From positions 102,055 through 166,054 of the forward strand of contig NZ_LUVZ01000002.1 in NCBI RefSeq assembly GCF_001593385.1: 64,000 bases of DNA, in the 5' to 3' direction. Shown here in pieces: positions 55,183 to 62,952 of this stretch. Each line of letters begins with the position of its first letter. Position 1 is the first letter of the stretch. Origin of the DNA: Chryseobacterium cucumeris. GTDB lineage: Bacteria; Bacteroidota; Bacteroidia; Flavobacteriales; Weeksellaceae. The translations under genes and the position numbers were made by a program. Below the pieces are notes generated by a model, which worked only from the letters and a program-made list of their open reading frames with translations, did not search any database and was not told where the DNA came from.

Positions 55183-55476
55183 ATGGCACCAGAGAAAAAT
55201 ATTAATGAGCAAAACAAGAGGTTAGAACAGATGGATTATAGCCCTAATGAAGATATATTTAAGAGAGAAAAACATATTTCGCTCGATGGCGACGGAAATC
55301 CTATTCTGGATGAAGACTTTGATGAAGATAAAATTGATAAAGGGTTAGATATCCCTGGAGCTGAGGATGATGATGAAATGGAAGAAATAGGAGAGGAAGA
55401 TGAAGAAAACAACTACTGGAGTCTCAGTGATAATGAAGATGACCATGAAGAAGAAAACGATGATGTTTTAACTTAA
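55183..55476 (+). CDS. Acidic low-complexity protein of unknown function
   Basis: A 97-residue protein, very acidic (repeated DEDFDEDKIDKG, EDDDEMEEIGEEDEENN, ending DDHEEENDDVLT), with a small N-terminal helix (NEQNKRLEQMDY). No domain. Such short acidic proteins are common in Flavobacteria and may bind cations or basic partners; that is speculation. It has its own terminator. Confidence 0.72.
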   Translation: MAPEKNINEQNKRLEQMDYSPNEDIFKREKHISLDGDGNPILDEDFDEDKIDKGLDIPGAEDDDEMEEIGEEDEENNYWSLSDNEDDHEEENDDVLT

Positions 55477-55493
55477 ATTTTAACGATACAAAA

Positions 55494-55527
55494 ACCAGCC
55501 TTATTGAATTTCAGTAAGGTTTTTTTA
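55494..55527 (+). terminator. Intrinsic terminator
   Basis: CCTTATTGA / TCAGTAAGG arms followed by a run of seven T, after the acidic protein gene. Confidence 0.7.
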
Positions 55528-55559
55528 TGCTGAATAACGACTAATATGGGTAAGGGTAA

Positions 55560-55620
55560 TTCCCCTCCCTCGGAGGGGTGGATTCGAAAATTCTTTAAAT
55601 TTTTGAAGACGGGGTGGTTC
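55560..55620. repeat. REP-like palindromic repeat R2
   Basis: TTCCCCTCCCTCGGAGGGG hairpin, a variable A+T-rich stem, then GACGGGGTGGTT. Same family as R1 and R3. Confidence 0.85.
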
Positions 55621-56029
55621 CATAATGCAGCACAATAAAATCCTCCAACTCCTTCATCACCAGACTCAGATTATTCCTCACATCAAAATCACTAATCCTG
55701 AAAACCAACAACCCCAAAGATTCAAGATATTCTTCTCTTATCCCGTCATAAATCTGTTTTTCATCATGGCTTGAACCGTCTATTTCTATAATGAGGCCAA
55801 GCGTTTTTACATAAAAATCAACGATATAATTTCCGATAATCCTTTGTCTGTCAAAATCAATGGTATAGAATTTTTTTGCACGGACTTTCTTCCAGAAGAT
55901 AACTTCACCCAAAATCCGGGCTTTACGTTTTTCTTTTGATAATGCTTTTAAATAGGGATTGTAGGGCAGGTTTTCAACGAAATTCCTGCGGATAGGAATT
56001 CCGTTGATGACGGTAAGAATTTCTTTCAT
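55595..56029 (-). CDS. DUF559 endonuclease-like protein
   Basis: The longer frame starts inside repeat R3; I use the internal ATG at 56029 (MKEILTVINGIPIRRNFVEN), giving 144 residues. The DUF559/Vsr-like fold shows FWKKVRAKKFYTIDFDRQRI, VDFYVKTLGLIIEIDGSSHD and LGLLVFRISDFDVRNN, with D...E-x-D-G like a PD-(D/E)XK centre, so nuclease activity is likely. The C-terminal residues (GTTPSSKI) are read from repeat R2. No methylase is adjacent, so this is not a restriction system as such. Confidence 0.82.
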   Translation of the reverse strand: MKEILTVINGIPIRRNFVENLPYNPYLKALSKEKRKARILGEVIFWKKVRAKKFYTIDFDRQRIIGNYIVDFYVKTLGLIIEIDGSSHDEKQIYDGIREEYLESLGLLVFRISDFDVRNNLSLVMKELEDFIVLHYGTTPSSKI

Positions 56030-56040
56030 TGTTGTGTTTT

Positions 56041-56100
56041 TGACCACCCCGTCTTTCAAAGTTGTTAACTTTGAAATCCACCCCTCCAAGGGAGGGGAAT
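56041..56100. repeat. REP-like palindromic repeat R3 (inverted)
   Basis: Reverse orientation of R2: ends in CCACCCCTCCAAGGGAGGGG, starts TGACCACCCCGTC. The middle stem (TTTCAAAG / CTTTGAAA) differs from R1 and R2. Confidence 0.85.
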
Positions 56101-56276
56101 TGAGGTGCATTTATTCAAATATAGTATTTAATATCAAATGGTGGCAGGTTTACAACTTTCATAACTTTGCTTAAACCTTAAACCATTCTTTCCTTCCCCT
56201 CTTGCCTATATTTCCTATTTTGAATATCTTTAAAACTTCAAACATTGTTTAAAAACATAGACCTTTAAATAGCAAT

Positions 56277-58262
56277 ATGACATTCCAAGAACAGATACAG
56301 CAGGGGATTCCGAATCAGCTGCCACAACCAAAACCATACGAGACCAATATCAACCATGCTCCGAAGCGTAAAGAAATTTTAGGGGAAGAAGAGAAAAAAC
56401 TGGCATTGAAGAATGCTTTACGTTATTTCGATCCGAAGTTTCACGCAGAACTGATTCCTGAATTCAAGCAGGAACTTGAAGATTACGGAAGGATTTATAT
56501 GTACCGTTTCCGTCCGGATTATGAAATGAAGGCGAGACCTATTACAGACTATCCCGGAAAATCTGAGCAGGCGAAAGCGATCATGCTGATGATTCAGAAT
56601 AACCTGGATTATGCAGTAGCACAGCATCCACACGAGCTGATTACGTATGGTGGAAACGGAGCGGTTTTCTCCAACTGGGCGCAGTACCTGCTGACCATGA
56701 AATATCTGTCTGAAATGAGTAATGAACAAACTCTGGTGATGTATTCAGGACATCCGATGGGATTATTCCCATCTCACAAAGATGCACCAAGAGTGGTTGT
56801 AACGAATGGTATGATGATCCCGAACTATTCCAAACCGGATGATTGGGAGAAATTCAATGCATTAGGTGTTACTCAGTATGGGCAAATGACGGCAGGAAGT
56901 TATATGTATATTGGCCCTCAGGGGATTGTTCACGGAACGACGATTACTGTGTTAAATGCTTTCAGAAAAATCAAGAAAGAGCCGAAAGGAGGACTTTTCG
57001 TTACTTCAGGATTAGGAGGAATGAGTGGAGCTCAGCCCAAAGCAGGGAACATTGCTGGTTGCGTTACTGTATGTGCAGAAGTGAATCCTAAGATCACGAA
57101 AATCCGTCACGATCAGAAATGGGTGAATGAGATTCATGAAGATCTTGATGCATTGGTAAAAAGAGTAAGAGAAGCACAGGCGAACAAAGAAACAGTGTCT
57201 TTGGCTTACCTTGGAAATATTGTAGAGGTTTGGGAGAAATTTGATCAGGAAGATTTAAGAATCGATATCGGATCAGATCAGACTTCCCTTCACAATCCAT
57301 GGGCGGGTGGTTATTATCCTGTAGGACAAAGTTTTGAAGAATCTAATACCATGATGGCTGAAAACCCTGAGTTATTCAAAGAAAAAGTTCAGGAAACGTT
57401 GAGAAGACACGCTGCGGCCATCAATAAACATACCGCAAAGGGAACGTATTTCTTCGATTACGGAAATGCCTTCTTACTGGAAGCTTCCAGAGCCGGAGCT
57501 GATGTAATGGCAGAAAATCCGACATTAGGAAAAGAATTCAAATATCCGAGTTATGTACAGGATATCATGGGACCTATGTGTTTTGATTATGGTTTTGGGC
57601 CGTTCCGTTGGGTATGTTCCAGTGGAAATCCGGAAGATCTTCAGAAGACAGATGATATTGCCTGTGCAGTATTAGAGGAAATGGTTAAGAACTCTCCTGA
57701 AGAGATCCAGCAGCAGATGAAAGACAATATCCAATGGATCAAGGGAGCGCAGGAAAATAAACTGGTAGTAGGTTCTCAGGCAAGAATCCTTTATGCAGAC
57801 GCAGAAGGAAGAATGAAAATTGCTGAAGCTTTCAACAAAGCCATTAAAAATGGGGAAATAGGACCCGTTGTATTGGGTAGAGATCATCATGATGTTTCAG
57901 GAACAGATTCTCCTTACAGAGAGACTTCCAATATCTATGACGGATCAAGATTTACAGCAGATATGGCCATTCACAACGTGATTGGGGACAGTTTCCGTGG
58001 AGCTACCTGGGTTTCCATTCACAATGGTGGCGGAGTAGGCTGGGGAGAAGTAATCAACGGAGGTTTCGGAATGCTCCTTGACGGAAGTGATTATGCCGAC
58101 AGAAGATTAAAATCCATGCTTTTCTGGGATGTAAACAACGGAATCTCAAGAAGAAGCTGGGCAAGAAATGAAGGCGCTGTTTTTGCCATTAAAAGAGCGA
58201 TGGAAGCAGAACCAAACTTAAAAGTAACCCTTCCGAACCTTGTAGACGAAAACTTATTGTAA
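56277..58262 (+). CDS. hutU: Urocanate hydratase
   Basis: A 661-residue urocanase (histidine degradation, urocanate to imidazolone propionate, with tightly bound NAD). Segments: LITYGGNGAVFSNWAQYLLT, VMYSGHPMGLFPSHKDAPRV, GQMTAGSYMYIGPQGIVHGT, VTSGLGGMSGAQPKAG, GSDQTSLHNPWAGGYYPVG, and FSFDY-type late motif with MCFDYGFGPFRWVCSSGNPED, plus IHNGGGVGWGEVING. This is the long Bacteroidota type. hutH, hutI and hutG are not in this window. A Crp/Fnr-like gene starts 15 bases downstream and may regulate it. Confidence 0.94.
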   Translation: MTFQEQIQQGIPNQLPQPKPYETNINHAPKRKEILGEEEKKLALKNALRYFDPKFHAELIPEFKQELEDYGRIYMYRFRPDYEMKARPITDYPGKSEQAKAIMLMIQNNLDYAVAQHPHELITYGGNGAVFSNWAQYLLTMKYLSEMSNEQTLVMYSGHPMGLFPSHKDAPRVVVTNGMMIPNYSKPDDWEKFNALGVTQYGQMTAGSYMYIGPQGIVHGTTITVLNAFRKIKKEPKGGLFVTSGLGGMSGAQPKAGNIAGCVTVCAEVNPKITKIRHDQKWVNEIHEDLDALVKRVREAQANKETVSLAYLGNIVEVWEKFDQEDLRIDIGSDQTSLHNPWAGGYYPVGQSFEESNTMMAENPELFKEKVQETLRRHAAAINKHTAKGTYFFDYGNAFLLEASRAGADVMAENPTLGKEFKYPSYVQDIMGPMCFDYGFGPFRWVCSSGNPEDLQKTDDIACAVLEEMVKNSPEEIQQQMKDNIQWIKGAQENKLVVGSQARILYADAEGRMKIAEAFNKAIKNGEIGPVVLGRDHHDVSGTDSPYRETSNIYDGSRFTADMAIHNVIGDSFRGATWVSIHNGGGVGWGEVINGGFGMLLDGSDYADRRLKSMLFWDVNNGISRRSWARNEGAVFAIKRAMEAEPNLKVTLPNLVDENLL

Positions 58263-58277
58263 TATAAAAATTCGACA

Positions 58278-58820
58278 TTGGCAACCATCAACAAAAAACT
58301 GTTTTCACACCTGAACGTAGAGGATAGTGATCCTGTATGGGAGAAGTTTGCTGAAGTTGAGTTTTCAAAGAAAAACATATTTACTGACAACAAAGCCTAT
58401 CTTGTAGAAGATGGGCTTGTCCGTAAATACTACATCAACAGTACCTCAGATATCGATACCGAGATCTGTGCAGAATTCTACTTTCCCGGCGATATTTTTA
58501 CTGTGGAAGAAAAAAGCTCTGATGCCGTTTATGAGTCCATCAACAAAGGACTGGCCTGGGAAATCACCCTGGATGAGGTGAAAAACCTGTTTGCTGTCAA
58601 TCCACACTGCCGTTTCGTACAGAACTATTATCTGAGCAGAAAGCTCAACGCTGCAATGAAAAGGGAAATGCTTCTGCTGAAAAACACTCCGCAGGACCTT
58701 TATGAATACCTGCTGAAGAACAAACCTCATTATATTCAGAATATTCCTCTGAAATACCTTGCCTCCTATATTGGCATTACACCTATTTCTTTAAGCCGGA
58801 TCAGGAAGCGTATTCTGTAA
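58278..58820 (+). CDS. Crp/Fnr-family transcription regulator
   Basis: A 180-residue protein that seems to start with TTG (58278), 15 bases after hutU, because no ATG fits before the conserved region. The N-terminal cyclic-nucleotide-binding-like barrel (VEFSKKNIFTDNKAYLVEDGLVRKYY, CAEFYFPGDIFTVEEKS) is followed by the long dimerisation helix (FVQNYYLSRKLNAAMKREM) and a C-terminal helix-turn-helix (LKYLASYIGITPISLSRIRKRI). No Cys cluster for an FeS centre. Probably in the hutU transcript; target unknown. Confidence 0.85.
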   Translation: MATINKKLFSHLNVEDSDPVWEKFAEVEFSKKNIFTDNKAYLVEDGLVRKYYINSTSDIDTEICAEFYFPGDIFTVEEKSSDAVYESINKGLAWEITLDEVKNLFAVNPHCRFVQNYYLSRKLNAAMKREMLLLKNTPQDLYEYLLKNKPHYIQNIPLKYLASYIGITPISLSRIRKRIL

Positions 58821-58976
58821 GAAGCTGGAAGCTGGATGAAGGGAGCTGGAAGTTATTTCCAGTCTTCATATTTTCTGTAGGTTTTAAAAATTAATTGGAA
58901 AATTATTGTAAATAAAAAAAGTGACATAGTTGTTCTTTCACCTCAATAACTTCCATCTTCCATCCCCCAGCTCCCA
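58821..58976. repeat. Inverted intergenic repeat (GGAAGCTGGA type)
   Basis: GAAGCTGGAAGCTGGATGAAGGGAGCTGG at 58821-58849 with AGTTATTT following, and the complementary AATAACTTCCATCTTCCATC...CAGCTCCC at 58945-58976. The region can fold into a long loose hairpin between the Crp/Fnr gene and the MBL gene. Imperfect pairing. Confidence 0.6.
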
Positions 58977-59055
58977 TTCTCAAAACACCCTCATTAATTA
59001 TCTTTTGTTTATTGACTGGCCTTCCGTAAGTTTCTTCCTTTGCTGAAAAAAGAAT

Positions 59056-59817
59056 ATGGAAATACAAAAATTAAACTGGGCAGGTGTAAAACTCACTTCA
59101 CATAACAAAACCATCTTAATAGATGCTGTAGAAGATTTCTCTTATTACAAACCTGTGTTGGGTGATGCTGTAGAGAATCTCATAGAATTTTCAGACCATG
59201 TACAGGCAGATTATATCCTGTTTACCCATATGCACCTTGACCATTTTGATAAAGGAGTGATCCAAAAATGCTTAAAGAAAGAGGGAAAACTGATCGTCTA
59301 CGCAGGATTGGAAGCTATTGTAAGAAAACTTGTACCTGATGTTGAAATGATCGTTCTGGATATTGATGAAGCCTTCACAGAAAACAACATCACCTTCAAA
59401 CCTGTATTTGCCATGGATGGCGTAGGAGAAATACAGTCTTCCTGGATTGTAGATGATGGTGATACTAAAATCTTTCACGGAGGAGATACTATCTGGCACA
59501 ACCAATTCTGGAAGCTTGGAAAAGAAAACCCCAATATAGATTACGCTTTCTTACCTGTAAACGGAGTGGTAGTGAATTTCGAGATCATTGGATTAGAATA
59601 CAGCCCGGTTCCCGCTTCCCTCAATCTGAAAGAAGCCTTTGCTGCGGCTCATCTTCTGCACGCCAGAAAGCTGGTGCCTATCCATTACGGATTGTTTGCC
59701 CACGAGAAATGCTATATTCCTCAGGTGTTTGATGAGCAGGATTTGAAAAATATTTCTGAGGAAGTGGGACAGGAGTATTTGATTTTGAAGGATGGAGCTA
59801 TGGTGGTAGAATCTTAA
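59056..59817 (+). CDS. Metallo-beta-lactamase-fold hydrolase
   Basis: A 253-residue MBL-fold protein. Metal site: TKxxDH-type HMHLDHFDKG (THMHLDH), the HGGDTIWHNQFW segment with a further His, and the late PIHYGLFAHE His. The start INWAGVKLTSHNKTILIDA-type (LNWAGVKLTSHNK) and length match UlaG/beta-lactamase-superfamily 'hydrolase' proteins. Such enzymes act on phospho- or ester substrates and are not true beta-lactamases. It sits on its own, with a hairpin repeat upstream. Confidence 0.83.
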   Translation: MEIQKLNWAGVKLTSHNKTILIDAVEDFSYYKPVLGDAVENLIEFSDHVQADYILFTHMHLDHFDKGVIQKCLKKEGKLIVYAGLEAIVRKLVPDVEMIVLDIDEAFTENNITFKPVFAMDGVGEIQSSWIVDDGDTKIFHGGDTIWHNQFWKLGKENPNIDYAFLPVNGVVVNFEIIGLEYSPVPASLNLKEAFAAAHLLHARKLVPIHYGLFAHEKCYIPQVFDEQDLKNISEEVGQEYLILKDGAMVVES

Positions 59818-59885
59818 TTGATATTTATAAGGAAAACTGTCATTCTGAGTGAAATGCAATGGAATGAAATCTCAATATCAATAGG

Positions 59886-59930
59886 AACGGGCTATAATCC
59901 TGAGCATAGTTCGAAGGAAGCCCGTTTTCT
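59886..59930 (+). terminator. Terminator-like hairpin
   Basis: AACGGGCT and AGCCCGTT arms around a 25-base loop, then TTTTC; follows the MBL gene. The sequence just before it (TGTCATTCTGAG) is another dispersed intergenic repeat piece. Confidence 0.5.
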
Positions 59931-59947
59931 TTTATGCATAATATGAA

Positions 59948-59996
59948 TTGGCTTTAGCCGAAATTTAAAATTAAGTTTTGGCTAAAGCCTTTTATA
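59948..59996. terminator. Possible bidirectional terminator
   Basis: GGCTTTAGCC and GGCTAAAGCC arms with a 20-base loop, followed by TTTTATATTT. It lies between convergent genes (the MBL gene and the two-gene module). Confidence 0.5.
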
Positions 59997-60053
59997 TTTC
60001 GTGTCCTTTGAAAATCAAAACATGTTTTGAGACAAGCAGTTGTTATGAGTTAA

Positions 60054-60680
60054 TTATTTAATTTTCCTTCTATCAATTTCTGATATATAGTATTCATATG
60101 CACTTCCTGCTACAAATAATGTTAAAAATAAATAAGTCAATAAAAAATAATATAAGGTGCATCTATATAATAATATTAAAATATTTCTTACTGTAGTTAA
60201 CACATCAATTTCGTTCCACTGAACTGTAAAATAATGGTATGAAATTTCATTATTAGTATTGAAAAAATAGGTTAGACTACATAGAATAATTATGAAAATT
60301 GATAATATAACAAGATAGCTTGTAATTGATATAAATCTTTTGAAAAAATTTTTCTTATGAATTAATCTGATTTCATCTTCATCAGTAGTATTTCGTAAAG
60401 ATAAATCTGTATTTTCAAACTTATCAAAAATGCTTACTAATAGTGACATAAACAAAGAAACAGAAATAGAAAATGCAGACATAATATATCCTACAACATC
60501 GCCAGATAATCCTTTAGTTAATTGAAATTGAGATCCAATGCAGGTGAATATAATAACCCATTGTACATCACTAAAATAATACTTAGGCTTTTTATCATTT
60601 CCATTAATATCAATAAATTGCCATTCTTGCCCTTTTTTAATTAGGGGTTTAAGTAGTTGTTTAACGTTCTCGAACTGCAT
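60054..60680 (-). CDS. Four-helix membrane protein, second gene of an unrecognised two-gene module
   Basis: A 208-residue protein with four hydrophobic segments near residues 38-55, 61-86, 117-139 and 168-195, a charged loop (ENTDLSLRNTTDEDEIRL) between the second and third, and a positively charged end (YYISEIDRRKIK). The soluble N-terminus has VKQLLKPLIKKGQEWQFIDI. I do not recognise the family. Its start overlaps the end of the upstream soluble gene by 20 bases, so the two are translationally coupled. A membrane effector is the natural guess, by analogy with RexB and similar abortive-infection proteins. Confidence 0.75.
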   Translation of the reverse strand: MQFENVKQLLKPLIKKGQEWQFIDINGNDKKPKYYFSDVQWVIIFTCIGSQFQLTKGLSGDVVGYIMSAFSISVSLFMSLLVSIFDKFENTDLSLRNTTDEDEIRLIHKKNFFKRFISITSYLVILSIFIIILCSLTYFFNTNNEISYHYFTVQWNEIDVLTTVRNILILLYRCTLYYFLLTYLFLTLFVAGSAYEYYISEIDRRKIK

Positions 60681-61674
60681 TGCGTGGATATATTTCTTGT
60701 TTCATTTCTTCCAATATGTCCAAACAAAAATCCCTTATTCTTTCAAAATCAGATTCATTATGCTCAATCATTATATATTTTGATAAAATAATAAGAGGTT
60801 TAATGTCAAATGATGAATTTAACTCAAATGGGGTTGTTTTCCCTGTTGATGAATCTGCTAAGTTGCCTCTTCTGTTGTTGAACTCTCGCAATGGTATGTT
60901 ACTAATATTTACATTATCCATTGTTCTTACCGCCAATCCAAATTCATCATAGGAGATATTTTCTTCAATAGGTTCAATTTTAAAAGTAATTTTAAAAGAC
61001 TCATTGTTCATTCTAACTGTTGATCCCAATAGAGTTGTACTTGGTACATGAGTTGTGTATGTAAAGCTTGATATTGTAGCTCCATCCCTAAAATCGTTAA
61101 TAATCCTTCTCGGTACAAATTTATTAGATGTTGCTTTAGAGAATAATAAAGGATAGCTAAAAAAACTATTAAAGAATTTTTTTACAACACTATCAATACT
61201 ATCATCTGAATAAGATTGAATTAATAAAATAGATTTATTAGAATTGAGAGGAGAGTGTAAAAGGAAATAGAAATTGTCAGTAATGGCATCATTTTCACTT
61301 ACTTCTGATTTATTACTTCTATTGCTAGTTTCTGTTTTATTTCGTTTTTTACCATATGCTCCACCTTCAATCTTACCTTCTATTATAAAACTTTCAGAAT
61401 GCACAAAAAGATTTGGATCTACGTTTTCGCTTTCAATATTATGTTGATAAGCTGTCATACATTTCTTGCTTTGAGAATCAACATACATTTCATTAGTGTC
61501 CAAATTATTAACTAATAGACGAAAAATTTCTGTGAAAATGTACGAGTCTTCTAGATCATTATTTTCTGCTTCATTAATTTTATTTTTAAACAAATTTCTA
61601 TTTGAGTTTTCAATTTGATCTGTTTTAGGCTTAAGTTGTAAAACGTAAGCAGTTAATTTAGGTTCATGTGGCAT
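60661..61674 (-). CDS. Soluble protein, first gene of an unrecognised two-gene module
   Basis: A 337-residue protein without signal or membrane segment. Visible features: YIFTEIFRLLVNNLDTNEMYV, FIIEGKIEGGAYGKKRNKTE, a strand pair NFYFLLHSPLNSNKSILLIQSYSDDSIDS, GATISSFTYTTHVPSTTLLG and FKITFKIEPIEENIS, and a C-terminal helical end IRDFCLDILEEMKQEIY. The centre looks beta-rich. Composition is A+T-rich with Asn/Ser abundance, unlike neighbours, suggesting transfer. Its order of elements reminds me of RexA-like sensors, but I see no sequence homology that proves it. Two palindromes lie upstream. Confidence 0.75.
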   Translation of the reverse strand: MPHEPKLTAYVLQLKPKTDQIENSNRNLFKNKINEAENNDLEDSYIFTEIFRLLVNNLDTNEMYVDSQSKKCMTAYQHNIESENVDPNLFVHSESFIIEGKIEGGAYGKKRNKTETSNRSNKSEVSENDAITDNFYFLLHSPLNSNKSILLIQSYSDDSIDSVVKKFFNSFFSYPLLFSKATSNKFVPRRIINDFRDGATISSFTYTTHVPSTTLLGSTVRMNNESFKITFKIEPIEENISYDEFGLAVRTMDNVNISNIPLREFNNRRGNLADSSTGKTTPFELNSSFDIKPLIILSKYIMIEHNESDFERIRDFCLDILEEMKQEIYPRNAVRER

Positions 61675-61740
61675 GGTGAATTTGAATTTTGATTATAGCT
61701 TTTAATTTTTAAATATATAAAACCAACATTACATTAATCT

Positions 61741-61808
61741 CCGTATTTCTACGGAAATTTCCCCAAATATAAACGACATCATTCTCAAAACCTTACGGTT
61801 TTCCGTAA
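61741..61808. promoter_or_regulatory. Two CCGTA palindromes, possible operator
   Basis: CCGTA-TTTC-TACGG at 61741-61754 and TTACGG-TTTT-CCGTAA at 61793-61808, that is 67 and 119 bases upstream of the module start at 61674. Spacing between centres is about 53 bases. Binding protein unknown. Confidence 0.4.
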
Positions 61809-61924
61809 CCCAAAAGACCCAACCTCAAAACACTTCGTTTACAATCTTCCAACCGCTCCAGAACTCTAAAACAATAGTAAAACACCCCTCCCAAATCCTC
61901 CGTTTATCAAAAACAAGCATGTTT

Positions 61925-61992
61925 GAAACTTCCCAAGAACTTGTGAAGTCTCCTGCAAGTTGGGGGAAACCTCCCAAGACCTTGGGAGGTTT
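61925..61992. repeat. CCTCCCAAG-type hairpin repeat
   Basis: Degenerate units (AAACTTCCCAAG, TCTCCTGCAAG) followed by a perfect 12-base stem AAACCTCCCAAG / CTTGGGAGGTTT with a 2-base centre. No T-run follows, so it is not a good terminator. Confidence 0.7.
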
Positions 61993-62004
61993 ATTGCCAG
62001 TATG

Positions 62005-62035
62005 TTTGTAACAAAACAACTTTTTTCTATATTTG
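62005..62035 (+). promoter_or_regulatory. Promoter of the DUF6261 gene
   Basis: TTTG at 62005-62008, 19 bases, then TATATTTG at 62028-62035; a near-perfect Flavobacterial promoter 34 bases before the start. Confidence 0.65.
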
Positions 62036-62069
62036 ATTATTAATTTTTTAAAACCAAAAACACAAAAAA

Positions 62070-62777
62070 ATGAAAATTGCCCTCACACAGCTGAGCACTA
62101 AAGATCTTGCGACTTTAGCTCAGAGAATTCTTTCTAATGTCCAATCCGGAAAATACCCTGTTATTAATAATCATCCTCTTGTAGGCGCTTTGGCGTCTTC
62201 CTATACAGAATACGACAAGGTCTATACAAAGCAGGTCTACAGCGGAAAAGGGAAAGACGTAGCTACTGCCGATCACGAAAGAGATACCGCCTATGCCAAT
62301 CTGAAATCTTTCCTGAACGGGTATCGTAAGTTGCCTTCTGCTGCCAACTATCAGCTGGCAGAGGATCTTTACGGAGTATTCAAAACTTTTGGACTGAACC
62401 TGGACAGGCTGAGTTATTCTTCACAAACCGCTCAGATGAAGAAGCTTATAGAAGCATTAGAAACGACAGAAAACAAACAGAAGATCACGCTTCTTTCTCT
62501 GGATGCAGCCTTTGCAGAGATGAAAGCTAAGCAGGATGCTTTTGAGATCGTGTTTGCAGAGCAGGCGGGAGCTAATGCCGATCTTCGTCAAATGACGAGT
62601 GCGAGTGCTATCCGTAAAGATCTGGAGAAAACAGTGAAATCTTATCTTAATCTGCTTACGGTAATGAAAGAGGTATCAGGCTGGGAATTGCTGTACAGTG
62701 ATACCAATGAGTTGGTGAAAGCTGCAAAGAACTCTACATCAGAGAAGAAAGAGAGTGGTGAAACTCCACAGAAATAA
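62070..62777 (+). CDS. DUF6261 family protein
   Basis: A 235-residue all-helical protein: LTQLSTKDLATLAQRILSNV, YDKVYTKQVYSGKGKDVATADHERDTAY, NYQLAEDLYGVFKTFGLNLDRLSY, and a last helical part with FEIVFAEQAGANADLRQM. This fits DUF6261, a Bacteroidota-restricted family of unknown function that often looks like paired helical repeats. Cytosolic, no partner evident. Strong own promoter. Confidence 0.8.
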   Translation: MKIALTQLSTKDLATLAQRILSNVQSGKYPVINNHPLVGALASSYTEYDKVYTKQVYSGKGKDVATADHERDTAYANLKSFLNGYRKLPSAANYQLAEDLYGVFKTFGLNLDRLSYSSQTAQMKKLIEALETTENKQKITLLSLDAAFAEMKAKQDAFEIVFAEQAGANADLRQMTSASAIRKDLEKTVKSYLNLLTVMKEVSGWELLYSDTNELVKAAKNSTSEKKESGETPQK

Positions 62778-62952
62778 GTTTTGGTTTTTTTGTTGAAGAA
62801 CCGCAAGGGCATAAAGTTTTTATCTTGATGTGTTTTGTAAGATGAAAGAGAATCTGATATTTTCAGCAAGTGGTACGGTATTATTTTCTAAAAAATTAAT
62901 AGCAATTCCAACCTATTCTTTCACTAATGCATCTTTATAAGAAAAGAATCCT

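Larger units (their letters stand above)
55560..56100. mobile_element. Candidate single-gene mobile unit: DUF559 nuclease between inverted REP-like repeats
   Basis: The nuclease gene is bracketed by R2 (55560-55620) and R3 (56041-56100), which are inverted relative to each other, both with the GACGGGGTGGT end facing inward. R2 encodes the last residues of the nuclease. A third, unattached copy is at 39081. No transposase gene is present, so mobility is only an inference from repeat layout. Confidence 0.4.
61675..62069. other. Intergenic region with palindromes and a hairpin repeat
   Basis: 395 bases between the divergent module and DUF6261 gene. It contains CCGTA palindromes at 61741 and 61793, the CCTCCCAAG hairpin repeat at 61925-61992, and the promoter of the DUF6261 gene. 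Confidence 0.7.

Noticed and set aside
59056..59817. Metallo-beta-lactamase (carbapenemase) such as IND/GOB
   Set aside because: No signal peptide and UlaG-like sequence; only the fold is shared.
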